Assembly (NCBI RefSeq): GCF_000153025.1
Contig: NZ_CH672430.1
Location: 493,608-557,607 of the forward strand
Source of the DNA: Marinomonas sp. MED121
GTDB taxonomy: Bacteria; Pseudomonadota; Gammaproteobacteria; Pseudomonadales; Marinomonadaceae
Reading direction: 5' to 3'
Length of the DNA: 64,000 nucleotides
The position numbers and the translations under genes were made by a program. Positions within the stretch are counted from its first letter, which is position 1; each line of letters opens with the position of its first letter. Positions 10,601 through 17,700 of the stretch are shown here, one piece after another. The notes under the pieces were generated by a model. That model was given only the letters and a program-made list of their open reading frames with translations, ran no database searches and was not told the DNA's origin.

Positions 10601-11509
10601 GCCATTTGCACCATAAGCTCCTGTCACAGCAAGTAACTTATTTCCATTTAGGCAAAACTTATCGGAGCTTGCAAAGGAAATACCTTTAACAACATTATCT
10701 TCTGCTTTATTTGAACGACATCGACGAATTACAGGCTGACCACTTATTTCCCAGCCTATTCCTAACAACCCATTATCACTATAACTGTTATAACTAAGTG
10801 ATAAATTTGGCTGCAGACCATTGATGCCTGAAGGTAATCGCAATGGAATTTCATATCGAACAGCCCCTGAATAATCAATACCCGCAGCAGATCCAATTAA
10901 ACCAATTACTGATCCAGTCTGATCATTTGAAGATGAACTACTATTATTAGCAAAGTCGAGCTTAATATATGCTGTACCATACAAGGTAGAGTTAGTAACA
11001 AGTTGCCCACCAGAAATACTCATACTGACACTATTACTACCAATGAAATTGTAATCTAAATCAGAGATATAAAAGCTTGCAACACTCGCATCAGACGATT
11101 TAATAACATGTAAACTAGCCAAATCACTTGCTGGTTGTAAAACAATATCAGCTATAGAGTCTCCATCTAAATCACCATATAGCAAATTATAAGAACTTAT
11201 AGTGAGATTAGAAGATTTCCATAGTGATTTAAGGGTGGTCATATTTGCCGGTGAAATATATGTATAACTGCCATTTGCATTTTTTTGCAAAACAATGGCC
11301 TGCGCGCCCGAGTCAATAAAAAAGGGCACATTAACGTCACCTGAAATTAAAATAAATTTATGTGGGTAGAGAATGAGATCTTGCCGACCATCGCCATTAT
11401 AATCTCCCTCATACAAAACATAATCACCCTGCGCCCAAGCCGCTGTAGCAAAAGATGAAAATGCGACAAAGAAAATCATGACAAAAGAAAGATATAATTG
11501 ACGTAACAT
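4679..11509 (-). CDS. giant secreted SpvB/FG-GAP/RHS (YD-repeat) protein 1
   Basis: A 2276-residue protein. Residues 1-24 are a Sec signal peptide ending in TAAWAQ. Two FG-GAP-type calcium loops follow (DYNGDGRQD, DLDGDSIAD). At about 215 an SpvB/TcB-like segment begins (GAVRYEIPLRLPSG, LSYNSYSDNGLLGIGW). Residues about 510-880 carry some seven FG-GAP/VCBS loops of the DxNxDGxxD kind. Many YD repeats occupy about 1250-1960, and the RHS core ends with GRVYDPEIGRFISADPF...TDPNGY near 1990. The last 285 residues are unlike the other giant protein and contain hydrophobic stretches and GMNYMSAFHDTWAG. By analogy with RHS and TcB/C toxins the core would form a shell around the C-terminal effector. 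Unlike the second copy, no leaderless immunity-like ORF follows. An 11-residue tandem duplication (NYLTMDVN twice) is present. The effector activity is unknown. Confidence 0.88.
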   Translation of the reverse strand: MLRQLYLSFVMIFFVAFSSFATAAWAQGDYVLYEGDYNGDGRQDLILYPHKFILISGDVNVPFFIDSGAQAIVLQKNANGSYTYISPANMTTLKSLWKSSNLTISSYNLLYGDLDGDSIADIVLQPASDLASLHVIKSSDASVASFYISDLDYNFIGSNSVSMSISGGQLVTNSTLYGTAYIKLDFANNSSSSSNDQTGSVIGLIGSAAGIDYSGAVRYEIPLRLPSGINGLQPNLSLSYNSYSDNGLLGIGWEISGQPVIRRCRSNKAEDNVVKGISFASSDKFCLNGNKLLAVTGAYGANGTQYKTNIDNFERIYSKGGDIGNPDYWEVITKSGERYFYGQTSDSKLVANAQNKTLIWSISSRQDAADNMINYTYTTIASKGIQRPKSISYAGTVIDFNFRGRSDSTSQYLAGQLISRDQRLTSLNITNSAASKISYSYQLSYEESQGTERSLLSDVKLCGNNDCVYPLSFTYQDESLASLTSLNKSVMSTLGQYNGLTSSDKPEFLSLDANADGYSDIIKIRKTGTTRSASLYLNNKSGGYSHKQDFQPNNTDSSYYVFDVNGDGLEDFAEIKKSTGDSSSTFVAWFSDGQGTLTKQTSAAFGNSGTGEENGKRYQVMDMNGDTLPDLVKIYQSSSTAYAQACTNAGNGSIGSCSTSNLGSWSQIGEALTSNILPMDTNGDGQQDLVAIYRSGDNAYANIWSNNGSLGFTKVLSAKSIGSWSSTLSNTPTFLTLDVNADGLSDIVKIKNSSNQTYSESWLNTDLNDFVSGATTKISSAWFSPASTTPSNFSVLDVNFDGSQDLVHIYKSGNYSYSVSLINNDKGGFYEANRKQLSQNYSSNSQEQNYLTMDVNQGRNYLTMDVNADGTADLVEIYQASTSSTANANIANWVVSGSPYQDKLIQVNNVYGTVNKFNYGLSSDRSIYSLDTSSWPTGDVRSVFNSYPVAYSIDSNNGSGGFSSLVYRFYDQKVHIQGLGNQGFARVQTFDLANDTAVVSHYSQDSSGRLNASLEKKETCTIPSGFKIDDYSGLDYCADFSEGLLERERHEWQSNYISAEDLVINTCTSGSCSDVTPGSVSYSITKSKSLFESFDLNQALISATSIDYSYDNHANPVGIVTQYGTSVSASDLSLTNVDVIENNSIEYNSTLSLQGIWLKSKATTSISGPSIQTSTSGSEYEYSANGLLTKTISRPGSQQEVVTTYSEFDRGLPRSVIASWKDNDANASLSSSQAITNYEYDVNGAVSDSWNALGHHESFQEHPVYSVIESHTNANGQTTTTSFDILGRKISVESPQSSKTFKYGKCSGECSTNEVSYVLTQTSEAPSERSYFDSLGRTLRTGKQIMGGNYSYIASIFDSKGQLSSVSEPYLSSPTHFTQYTYDARGRNTRIDLPAEGRYTELNFSGLKQTNIDYFDGSSQSATTEQNAFGMTIYSIDNLGNRIDYQYNGRGQLVKSIDMDANQILIQYDDNGARTQLVDPDKGTWTFINNALGQVTKEINANGQVTSFNYDLLGRMLSRVNEEGSSYWEFDQATNGVGQISKVTQGSYIESLSYDGFGNLANKNVEFGDGNSAELSWHYIKGKLDTLTYPGGYKVKQTYDSTGYLNSIHRDDDVNDIHWQATSMDARGKLTAFELDGGLKTYREYDAATGFATSIESAWGGIATAQKSSYKFDGLGNLTYRDDQIFMDSSTSEANQDQGQSFTYDSLNRLSTWTSRSFDGIGTGGDIKSMSYMNNGNILSKAGIGSYQYQQQGSCEFVSGPHAVSYIEGKGQYCYDISGNLLNGDGRSFTYTSFGKPKTITQSGTQVELLYGPNFKRYKRIDTTTEGEETTWYLDGLYEKVEGNDGALIERFYLGSFGFIERSESAVAGLFLEQTRYFLKDHLGSVLAIAEGGSMRLLKQFHYDAWGKREYVKVAGDQNAWDAFGLSGRLGYTGHEMLDSVGLIHMNGRVYDPEIGRFISADPFIQDPNNSQSYNRYTYVYNNPLAFTDPNGYFSFSKTWKKIKKAVKTGVNSIVESTESVLSKAYTEIKNFGTKENLLAIGAIYLDSIGCAGYCSAALSAQTTYKNGGNWESVVRAGVFSYVTYQMNTGFSQERISYTNIAPRAAARGSMNGAYATLQGGDFSDGFEAGFKAQFSSDAITYYIQALNDLDGSEPTMLPGTKGRDAGKISSPYHIRDTGYNNIGIGWGAGDPLGIWEGWTKEGSTLMKGLNLVPGMNYMSAFHDTWAGSWNMGSWGSSIHSSIGTGFVAGSIIPAMGVNYTVFRKQRESTDYLNSL
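8911..8976 (-). repeat. 33-bp in-frame tandem duplication inside RHS gene 1
   Basis: Two adjacent 33-bp units, 8911-8943 and 8944-8976, encode NYLTMDVNQ-type segments back to back. The paralogous gene has only one unit at the corresponding place (near 18840). The duplication adds 11 residues within an FG-GAP calcium loop and keeps the frame. Confidence 0.85.
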
Positions 11510-11570
11510 AAAGCTCTATCCCTAGAATCCAATTACATATGTAATAACAATGAAAAGAATGGCAATTAAA
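11510..11570 (-). promoter_or_regulatory. conserved 5' leader block of RHS gene 1
   Basis: About 60 bp immediately upstream of the start codon are nearly identical to 21450-21510 upstream of the second giant gene, including the Shine-Dalgarno-like AGGGATAGAG and ACATATGTAATAACAATG. Beyond this block the two upstream regions diverge. The block probably carries the promoter and translation signals shared by both genes; exact -35 and -10 boxes cannot be assigned with confidence. Confidence 0.55.
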
Positions 11571-12045
11571 CACCATCCTTGTGAAAATAACCAAATTCGA
11601 AAATTAATTCAATACATTTGACTACACATCAATGGTTTAATTGACTTTACACTGTAAATTAGACATTAATGGTTACAATCAAACACTGTAAGCAGGAAAT
11701 TATTTTGTTAAATAATCAGTGAAAAATGGTCAAGGTAAGTTTAAACAATAGATATTGTCACGTTATGAGGAAGAGATGTATTTATACCATCTCAAAGTTC
11801 TAATAGAGTTACTTTCTTGAATAATACTATCTCAAACTACAAAGGGAGTTCGAGTAACATCAAAAAAATTTAAGTGATTATAGTTTTTTATCTAACAAAG
11901 CACTTAACATTCAGTTTTTTTAAAATTTAAATGATAGTTAAGCAGCAGCGCAATAAAGCTATGTCATAAAAATAAGGGTTATTTTTTAATAATAACTGGT
12001 TTTTTTGAGATTGATTTTGAAGATGAGTACCTTAACATTATTTAC
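11571..12045. other. gene-free AT-rich gap upstream of RHS gene 1
   Basis: About 475 bp with many stops in all frames. It has only distant resemblance to the region upstream of the second giant gene and no convincing ORF or repeat. It probably holds regulatory sequence for the downstream giant gene. Confidence 0.5.
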
Positions 12046-12072
12046 AATAGGGTCGTTTAAAGTGACCCTATT
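12046..12072 (-). terminator. hairpin after paralogue E
   Basis: AATAGGGTC and GACCCTATT form a perfect 9-bp stem with a 9-base loop, 28 bp beyond the stop codon of the small gene at 12100. The T-run after it on the minus strand is poor, so it may be a weak terminator or a 3'-end stabilising hairpin. Confidence 0.55.
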
Positions 12073-12099
12073 AAAACAACACAGACCTTTCTTTAAGTA

Positions 12100-12456
12100 T
12101 TATTTAATGATTTTTAAATGCGTAATCAATACAGCATTGCCTATACCTGCATTACAGCTCAAACTTGAGTAATGAACACTTATTGTTTTACCCCCCATAA
12201 AAGCAGCTAATGCTAATGTAAACATATCTTTGGCATCTGGATCAGATGTAGGCCAATAAAATTGTCGAGAACATGGAGTACCATTAATAGTCGTATTGAT
12301 AATATGAAGTCCATCATGAGAATAAACTTCAGTTATTTCGCCAGTACCAGTCCAAGCGAGACTTTGAGACGAAAAAAACAAAGATGAAAAAAATAGAGTA
12401 AAAAAACATATTTTGTTAAATCCAGATAACCACCACTGATAAAAACCAGTCTCCAT
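12100..12456 (-). CDS. small exported two-cysteine protein, paralogue E
   Basis: A 118-residue protein whose long leader (METGFYQWWLSGFNK followed by a hydrophobic stretch ending SQSLAW) is fixed by a good AAGGAG ribosome-binding site before the ATG. The mature part reads TGEITEVYSHDGLHIINT, a first cysteine (GTPCSRQF), the family core FTLALAAFMGGKTISVHY and a second cysteine (LSCNAG). It fits the family of paralogues A-D, with the SGK turn as GGK. It lies between the two giant RHS genes. Function unknown. Confidence 0.75.
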   Translation of the reverse strand: METGFYQWWLSGFNKICFFTLFFSSLFFSSQSLAWTGTGEITEVYSHDGLHIINTTINGTPCSRQFYWPTSDPDAKDMFTLALAAFMGGKTISVHYSSLSCNAGIGNAVLITHLKIIK

Positions 12457-12911
12457 AACTTAAACTCCTTGAATAAATTTAGACCTAAATTATTATAAGT
12501 CCCTTAAACACCACTAACTTTAAAAGCCAAAATGCGAAAACAACACCTAAAAATACACTTTTCAACAAACAACTTCGACTTTATTTTAGAAAGTTGGTTA
12601 TTTTAAATTATCATAAGACACCAAATCATTTAATACTCTCCTTTCACATCTATAAAACCTATAACACTTATACTCACCAGGAAAACTTATATTAAAAATA
12701 TTCAAAAATGAATAAAACACCTTTTCTTAGGTCCTTTTCAATTAACAGTATAATAAAATTAGTGTCTAAATAAACCTGTATATCAATTTTGCATAATCAG
12801 AGTTAGTGTAGCTACGAAAATAATTAATTTTAGTCGTCATTTATAAAATAGAACCAGCATACTCTAGGTTAAATAATGCTAAAAAACTAACACTTAGTTA
12901 AAAAATTAGAC
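12457..12911. other. gene-free AT-rich gap between paralogues E and F
   Basis: A 455-bp stretch without a supported gene. On the minus strand a stop-free run of about 43 codons near 12605-12735 includes FPGEYKCYRFYRCERRV, but it has no clear start or ribosome-binding site and does not match the neighbouring small-protein family. It may be a gene remnant or chance. Confidence 0.4.
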
Positions 12912-13253
12912 TTAAAGAATATCTATATTAAACAAGTGACACACGCCGCCAGCACTGGTATGACTCCAAATATTATCCTTATCACCATTAATAGATACTT
13001 GCGCATTCATTGCTTTTGCAGCTAAGAGTAAGGAAAGAGTATGCTGAGCACCTGCTGCATTTCCATTTACCCAAAAGCCTCTTTCACATCCAATTGGAGG
13101 ATTATTTACAGTTATTAAGATATCCCCATTTCCTATATCAGAATAAGCGGATAATTTAATAATCTTTGTGCTTTCAGCTTCAACTAAATCTTTAGCTAAT
13201 ATGAAAGATGAAAATAGAGCCATTGAAAGAATCATTAGAATAGTTTTTTTCAT
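12912..13253 (-). CDS. small exported two-cysteine protein, paralogue F
   Basis: A 113-residue protein with signal peptide MKKTILMILSMALFSSFILA and a strong AAGGAGG ribosome-binding site. The mature part has KIIKLSAYSDIGNGDILITV (two strands), a first cysteine (PIGCERGF), the helix TLSLLLAAKAMNAQVSING and a second cysteine (GGVCHLF), matching the pattern of the other paralogues. Function unknown. It is in the array downstream of the second giant RHS gene. Confidence 0.75.
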   Translation of the reverse strand: MKKTILMILSMALFSSFILAKDLVEAESTKIIKLSAYSDIGNGDILITVNNPPIGCERGFWVNGNAAGAQHTLSLLLAAKAMNAQVSINGDKDNIWSHTSAGGVCHLFNIDIL

Positions 13254-13455
13254 TTTTATACCCTCCTTGGTAATTTTATAGTTCTCAATTTAACAATCGT
13301 GCTTAACCAAAACCCTAGACAATATTCTTACTATACATTATAAAAAAGCGCTAATTAAACGCCTTCATAAGTAACAAATCAGTTAATAAATCTTGAAAAA
13401 CAACTAAAAAACTTAATAAATCATTTTATAAGTGGCAAATCTGCTTGATAGATTT

Positions 13456-13770
13456 TTAGTGCGTTATCCTTACCCAAGCGGCAATAGAACGACTGCCATC
13501 ACACACGCCAGTATCATGAAAAGCTAAATTTTTATTAGCAACAAAGGCTGTTAGCACCATAGTAAATTTACGATTTGCAACCCCGTCATTTGGACTTTTT
13601 ACTTTATAGACAGAACCACCACAACTATGAGTAACATTAGACTTAAACTCAAAAACAGTAGAATCACTATCAAGCTGATAAACAAACTCAACCTTACTAA
13701 TTGCGACATCCTTAGCAGCAAACGCAGTAAATGGAACAAAAAAAGATAGAAAAACCAAAATTAATTTCAT
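13456..13770 (-). CDS. small exported two-cysteine protein, paralogue G
   Basis: A 104-residue protein, the shortest intact member, with signal peptide MKLILVFLSFFVPFTAFA. The mature part carries ISKVEFVYQLDSDSTVFEF, a first cysteine (HSCGGS), the family core FTMVLTAFVANKNLAFHD and a second cysteine (GVCDGSR). A TGAGG ribosome-binding site is close to the ATG. It is the family member nearest to the end of the second giant RHS gene. Function unknown. Confidence 0.75.
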   Translation of the reverse strand: MKLILVFLSFFVPFTAFAAKDVAISKVEFVYQLDSDSTVFEFKSNVTHSCGGSVYKVKSPNDGVANRKFTMVLTAFVANKNLAFHDTGVCDGSRSIAAWVRITH

Positions 13771-14165
13771 ACAACCTCATTTAATAACAATTAAAACTCA
13801 AGAAAAATATAACATTCGTAAAATAATATATTAATTAGACAAGCATTATAAAAATACTATCACACAACCTAATCACAGTTCACTTCATTTATAAATGAAA
13901 ATAAAATTCGAACATAGAAGAGAAAAAGATAACATTAATGCCAAGCAAGAAGTATTAACCAGTGTTTTATTGGATTTTTGACGAATTAATATAGCGTGTT
14001 AACAAATTAAAGATGGGTATCTATATGAGTATAACTTTGACCCGTGGATTTATTGCTTTCACATAAGTAAGCCTTCCTCACGCAACGGGAAATACAATGG
14101 TAATAAGGAATTAACTAGAAAAGAGTTTCGAGACTGATGAGGGTTTTTCTTGCTCTAGGCATATC
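13771..14165. other. gene-free gap with a GGGTGTC-type repeat core
   Basis: This AT-rich stretch has no convincing ORF. At 14003-14024 it carries a diverged copy (GGGTATC) of the short core that also ends the repeats at 3749 and 4391 and the tandem pair at 14166-14326. Confidence 0.5.
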
Positions 14166-14326
14166 AACCAACTCCAAAAAGTAATCTAAATTAAAATTAG
14201 ATCACGAAAAGAAGTTGGTCAAATTAAAGATGGGTGTCTATTAACAATTAAACCAACTCCAAAAAGTAATCTAAATTAAAACTAGATCACGAAGAGAAGT
14301 TGGTCAAATTAAAGGTGGGTGTCTAT
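14166..14326 (-). repeat. two 76-bp hairpin repeats in tandem (REP/MITE-like)
   Basis: Copies at 14166-14241 and 14251-14326 differ at about three positions. Each starts CCAACT and contains an imperfect inverted repeat (outer CCAACT/AGTTGG, inner ATCTAA/TTAGAT), then ends with AAATTAAAG and TGGGTGTCTAT. The terminal core is shared with the elements at 3665 and 4310. They sit just downstream of the putative immunity gene. The layout resembles REP/RAYT-type or non-autonomous MITE elements. Confidence 0.7.
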
Positions 14327-14352
14327 GAATAACTATGAGTGTCTCATTTAAA

Positions 14353-14721
14353 TTATTCGACTTCAAATAAAAGAGCATAAATTTTTAAGATGCTATTTGT
14401 AGAGTTTGTATTTATTTTATAACTCAATAATTTATTCAACTCTACACCTAAGGGAGCCCACTTTTCTTGAACAGCTAAAATTTGAGGATCATTATCGCTA
14501 CAAATTGCATCAAAAATAGTTTCCTCAGAAATCACACCAAAATTCATTTTAAAATCAGCAAAATAACAATCTCTAAAAACTAAATATTCCTCTACATCAT
14601 TAGGCCACTTTATATGGGCTCTGATAATATCTAATTCGCCAGGATTACTTCTATCAATTTCTATATTTAATAATTTAGCATCATGCCACATTAAGCTATT
14701 GAACTTTTTAATATAATTCAT
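14353..14721 (-). CDS. putative cognate immunity protein of RHS protein 2
   Basis: A 122-residue protein with no signal peptide, beginning MNYIKKFNSLMWHDAKLLNIEIDR and containing a short Cys/Tyr/Phe-rich stretch (FRDCYFADFKMNFG) and an acidic C-terminus. Its start codon lies 2 nt after the stop of the giant RHS gene, and its ribosome-binding site (CCAGGA) is inside that gene's last codons, so translation is coupled. A small, acidic, leaderless protein directly after an RHS tip is the standard position of an immunity gene. I infer that it binds and blocks the C-terminal domain of the RHS protein in the cytoplasm. I do not recognise a named immunity family with certainty. Confidence 0.65.
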   Translation of the reverse strand: MNYIKKFNSLMWHDAKLLNIEIDRSNPGELDIIRAHIKWPNDVEEYLVFRDCYFADFKMNFGVISEETIFDAICSDNDPQILAVQEKWAPLGVELNKLLSYKINTNSTNSILKIYALLFEVE

Positions 14722-14723
14722 AA

Positions 14724-17700
14724 TTAAAATCCTGGATCTGAGTCACCATCTTTTGGGCTATAATGCTTCCCTTTACTATTTTTATGATAATGAGAATAAT
14801 TAGGCCCTTTCTGCCCTGGCGGTGTAGCAGGATCAATCCTTAAACGCTCTTTATATTTGCCGTTCACAATCTCACCGTAATTACCTGATCGGTGTGGATT
14901 TTGGACATAATTATCTGGTATTTTATGCTTTGACCCAGAGGGAATAGCAACGCCGTCTTTTGTAACATGTATAACACCACCATCTCTATTTAATGTTCGT
15001 TTCGGACTTTTCCCTGGCCTCCCCAGCGAACTCAACCCTTTTGAAGCAGCATTTGCCGCTCTGCCTGCACCAACAGCTAACCCAGCCCCAGGAACAGCTG
15101 CCGCCATATGAGATAATGCAGCTTTAGGCTGCCCTCTAGCAACTGAAATTCCAGCATTAACAACATCAGCAACATTACCAATAGCAGGAATCATCCCAAC
15201 AACAGATAAAGCTCCTTGAATAAAGTTTAAAAAACGACTTGTCCGTTTTTCTTTATCTTTTTTCTCTTTTGCCTGTCTTGCCGCTTCTTTTTCAGCATCT
15301 GCTTTCTGTTTATAAGCCTTTGTCAGTCTATCGTTAAACTCTTTACGCTCTCTCTCTTTTTTCTCTCTTTTTTCTCGCTTATCTCTATGATCTGGGTGCT
15401 CACCATGCCCATCAGTACCAGTGCCTCTTGGCTCGAACCCATCTGGATCAGTAAAACTCAGCGGATTATTATACACATACGCATAACGGTTAAAGGCTTG
15501 GGTATTATATGGGTCGGGAATAAAAGGATCTGCACTCACAAATCGCGCAAGCGCAGGGTCATACACGCGGCCATTCATATGAATCAAACCTACCGTATCC
15601 AGCATCTCATGACCAGTGAAGCCTAAACGCCCAGAAAGACCAAAGCTATCCCAAGGATTCACGCCAAGGCCCGTTTTCACGTATTCACGCTTACCCCACA
15701 CATCATAATGGAACTGTTGTAGAAGACGCATACTACCGCCTTCAACTATGGCTAATACCGAGCCAATATGATCTTTCAAGAAATAACGGGTCTGCTCTAA
15801 ATAAAGCCCTGCAACCGCACTTTCGGTACGCTCTATTATGCCAAAGTCACCCAGGAAAAAGCGCTCAATGATTTTGCCATTTTTATCTTCGACTTTTTCG
15901 TAAATACCATCAAGATACCAGGTATTTTGCGTACCAGAACCCGTTTCGCCTGTGACGGTATCGGTACGCTTGTAACGCCCTAAACTAGGACCATACAAAA
16001 ACTCGGTTTTTGCAGCGTCTTTTACGATGGTTTTTGGCTTATCAAAGGAAGTATAGGTAAATGCCTTACCATCGCCCGTAAGCATATTACCACTGGCGTC
16101 ATAACAGAACTGCCCCTTACCTTGAATATATGACACAGCATGGGGACCTGACGGTAAGGCACAACTACCTTGCTGTTGGTAAACATAATCACCTACATCT
16201 GCTTTAGATTTAATATTACCGTTATTAAAGTACTCCATTACTTTAGTTTGGCCAGCAGTGCCCACACCATCAAAACTTCGTGTAGTCCACTTCTTCAAAC
16301 GATTTAGCGCATCATATTCAAAGGTTTGTCCTTGATCTTGATTCGCCACTGTCTCTGTCGAACTCATGTACAGCTGATCATTACGAGATGTAAGATTACC
16401 TAGGCTATCAAAGGCATAACTGGATTGTTGGGCATAGGCGATATCCCCCCAAAGACTATCGATAGATTTAACAAATCCCGTGGCCGCATCATATTCACGG
16501 TAAGTTTTTAAACCACCATCTAGCTCATAGGCGGTCAAATTACCACGGGCATCCATTTGCACCGCTTCCCAGTGAATATCATTGGCATTATCTTCACGGT
16601 GTACGGTTTTTAAATAACCCGTTGAATCATAGGTTTGCTTGACCGTATACCCCCCTGGGTAGGTTTGGGTATTCAGCTTGCCCTTAATATAGTGCCAGCT
16701 AACATCCGCTGTATTACCATCACCAAAGTCAACGGACTTCTTAGCAAGATTACCAAAACCATCGTAGCTGTATTCTTCTGCATAACCGCCTTGGGTGGCC
16801 TTATTTAACTGGCCCTTAGCCATGGTACCCACATCATATTGCCAGTTACTTGTACCTTCACTGTTGGTACGGCTTAACAAACGCCCTAAAAGGTCATAGT
16901 TAAAGGTGGTTATTTCACCATTGGCATTCACCTCTTGGGTGACTTGACCATACACATTGTTAGTATAATTCCAAGTACCTTTATCAGGGTCCACTAATTG
17001 TGTACGAGCACCATAAGCATCGTAACTGATGGTGATTTCATTAGTGCCCATATCTGTAGTGGTATCGATCGTTTTGACTAGCTGACCATGGCCGTTATAT
17101 TGATAGTCTATCCGACTACCAAGATTATCAATGCCGTATTCAATCAAGCCAAACGCATTGGATTTAGTAGTTGTTTTCTGAGATTTACCATCAAAATGCT
17201 CTATTTTTTCCTGCTCAAGCCCTGAGTAAGTAAAGCTCGAGTATCGACCACCCGGTTTATTCACTTGAGTAGAGCGGCCTCTGGCATCATAAAGGTAGGT
17301 CGTATAATGACTAGGTTCATTAAAATAAGGCTCCGAAACCGACGCCAGCTGTCCTTTAGCATTATAACTGGCTAAGGTTTGAGACCAAGCGCCCCCCATG
17401 ACTTGCACACCACTTCTTAAGGTACGACCTAAAGAATCAAAGTAGGAGCGTTCTGAAGGATTCTCAGTGGTGGTTTTTAATACATAACTGACTTCATTCG
17501 TTGCACAATCATTACTACATTTTGCATAGGTAAAGCTTGAGCTAGACTGAGGCGCATTAATGCTGAGTTGTCTTCCGAGTATATCAACCTCAATAGTAGT
17601 CGTTTGCCCATTCGCATCGGTATAGGATTCAAGCACCGAATAAACGGGGTGCTCTTGAAAGCTTTCACCGTGATCAAGCGCGTTCCAGCTTGAGCTCACT

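Noticed and set aside
12605..12735. A stop-free minus-strand run of about 43 codons between small genes E and F
   Set aside because: No start or ribosome-binding site and no match to the neighbouring family; noted only in the gap description.
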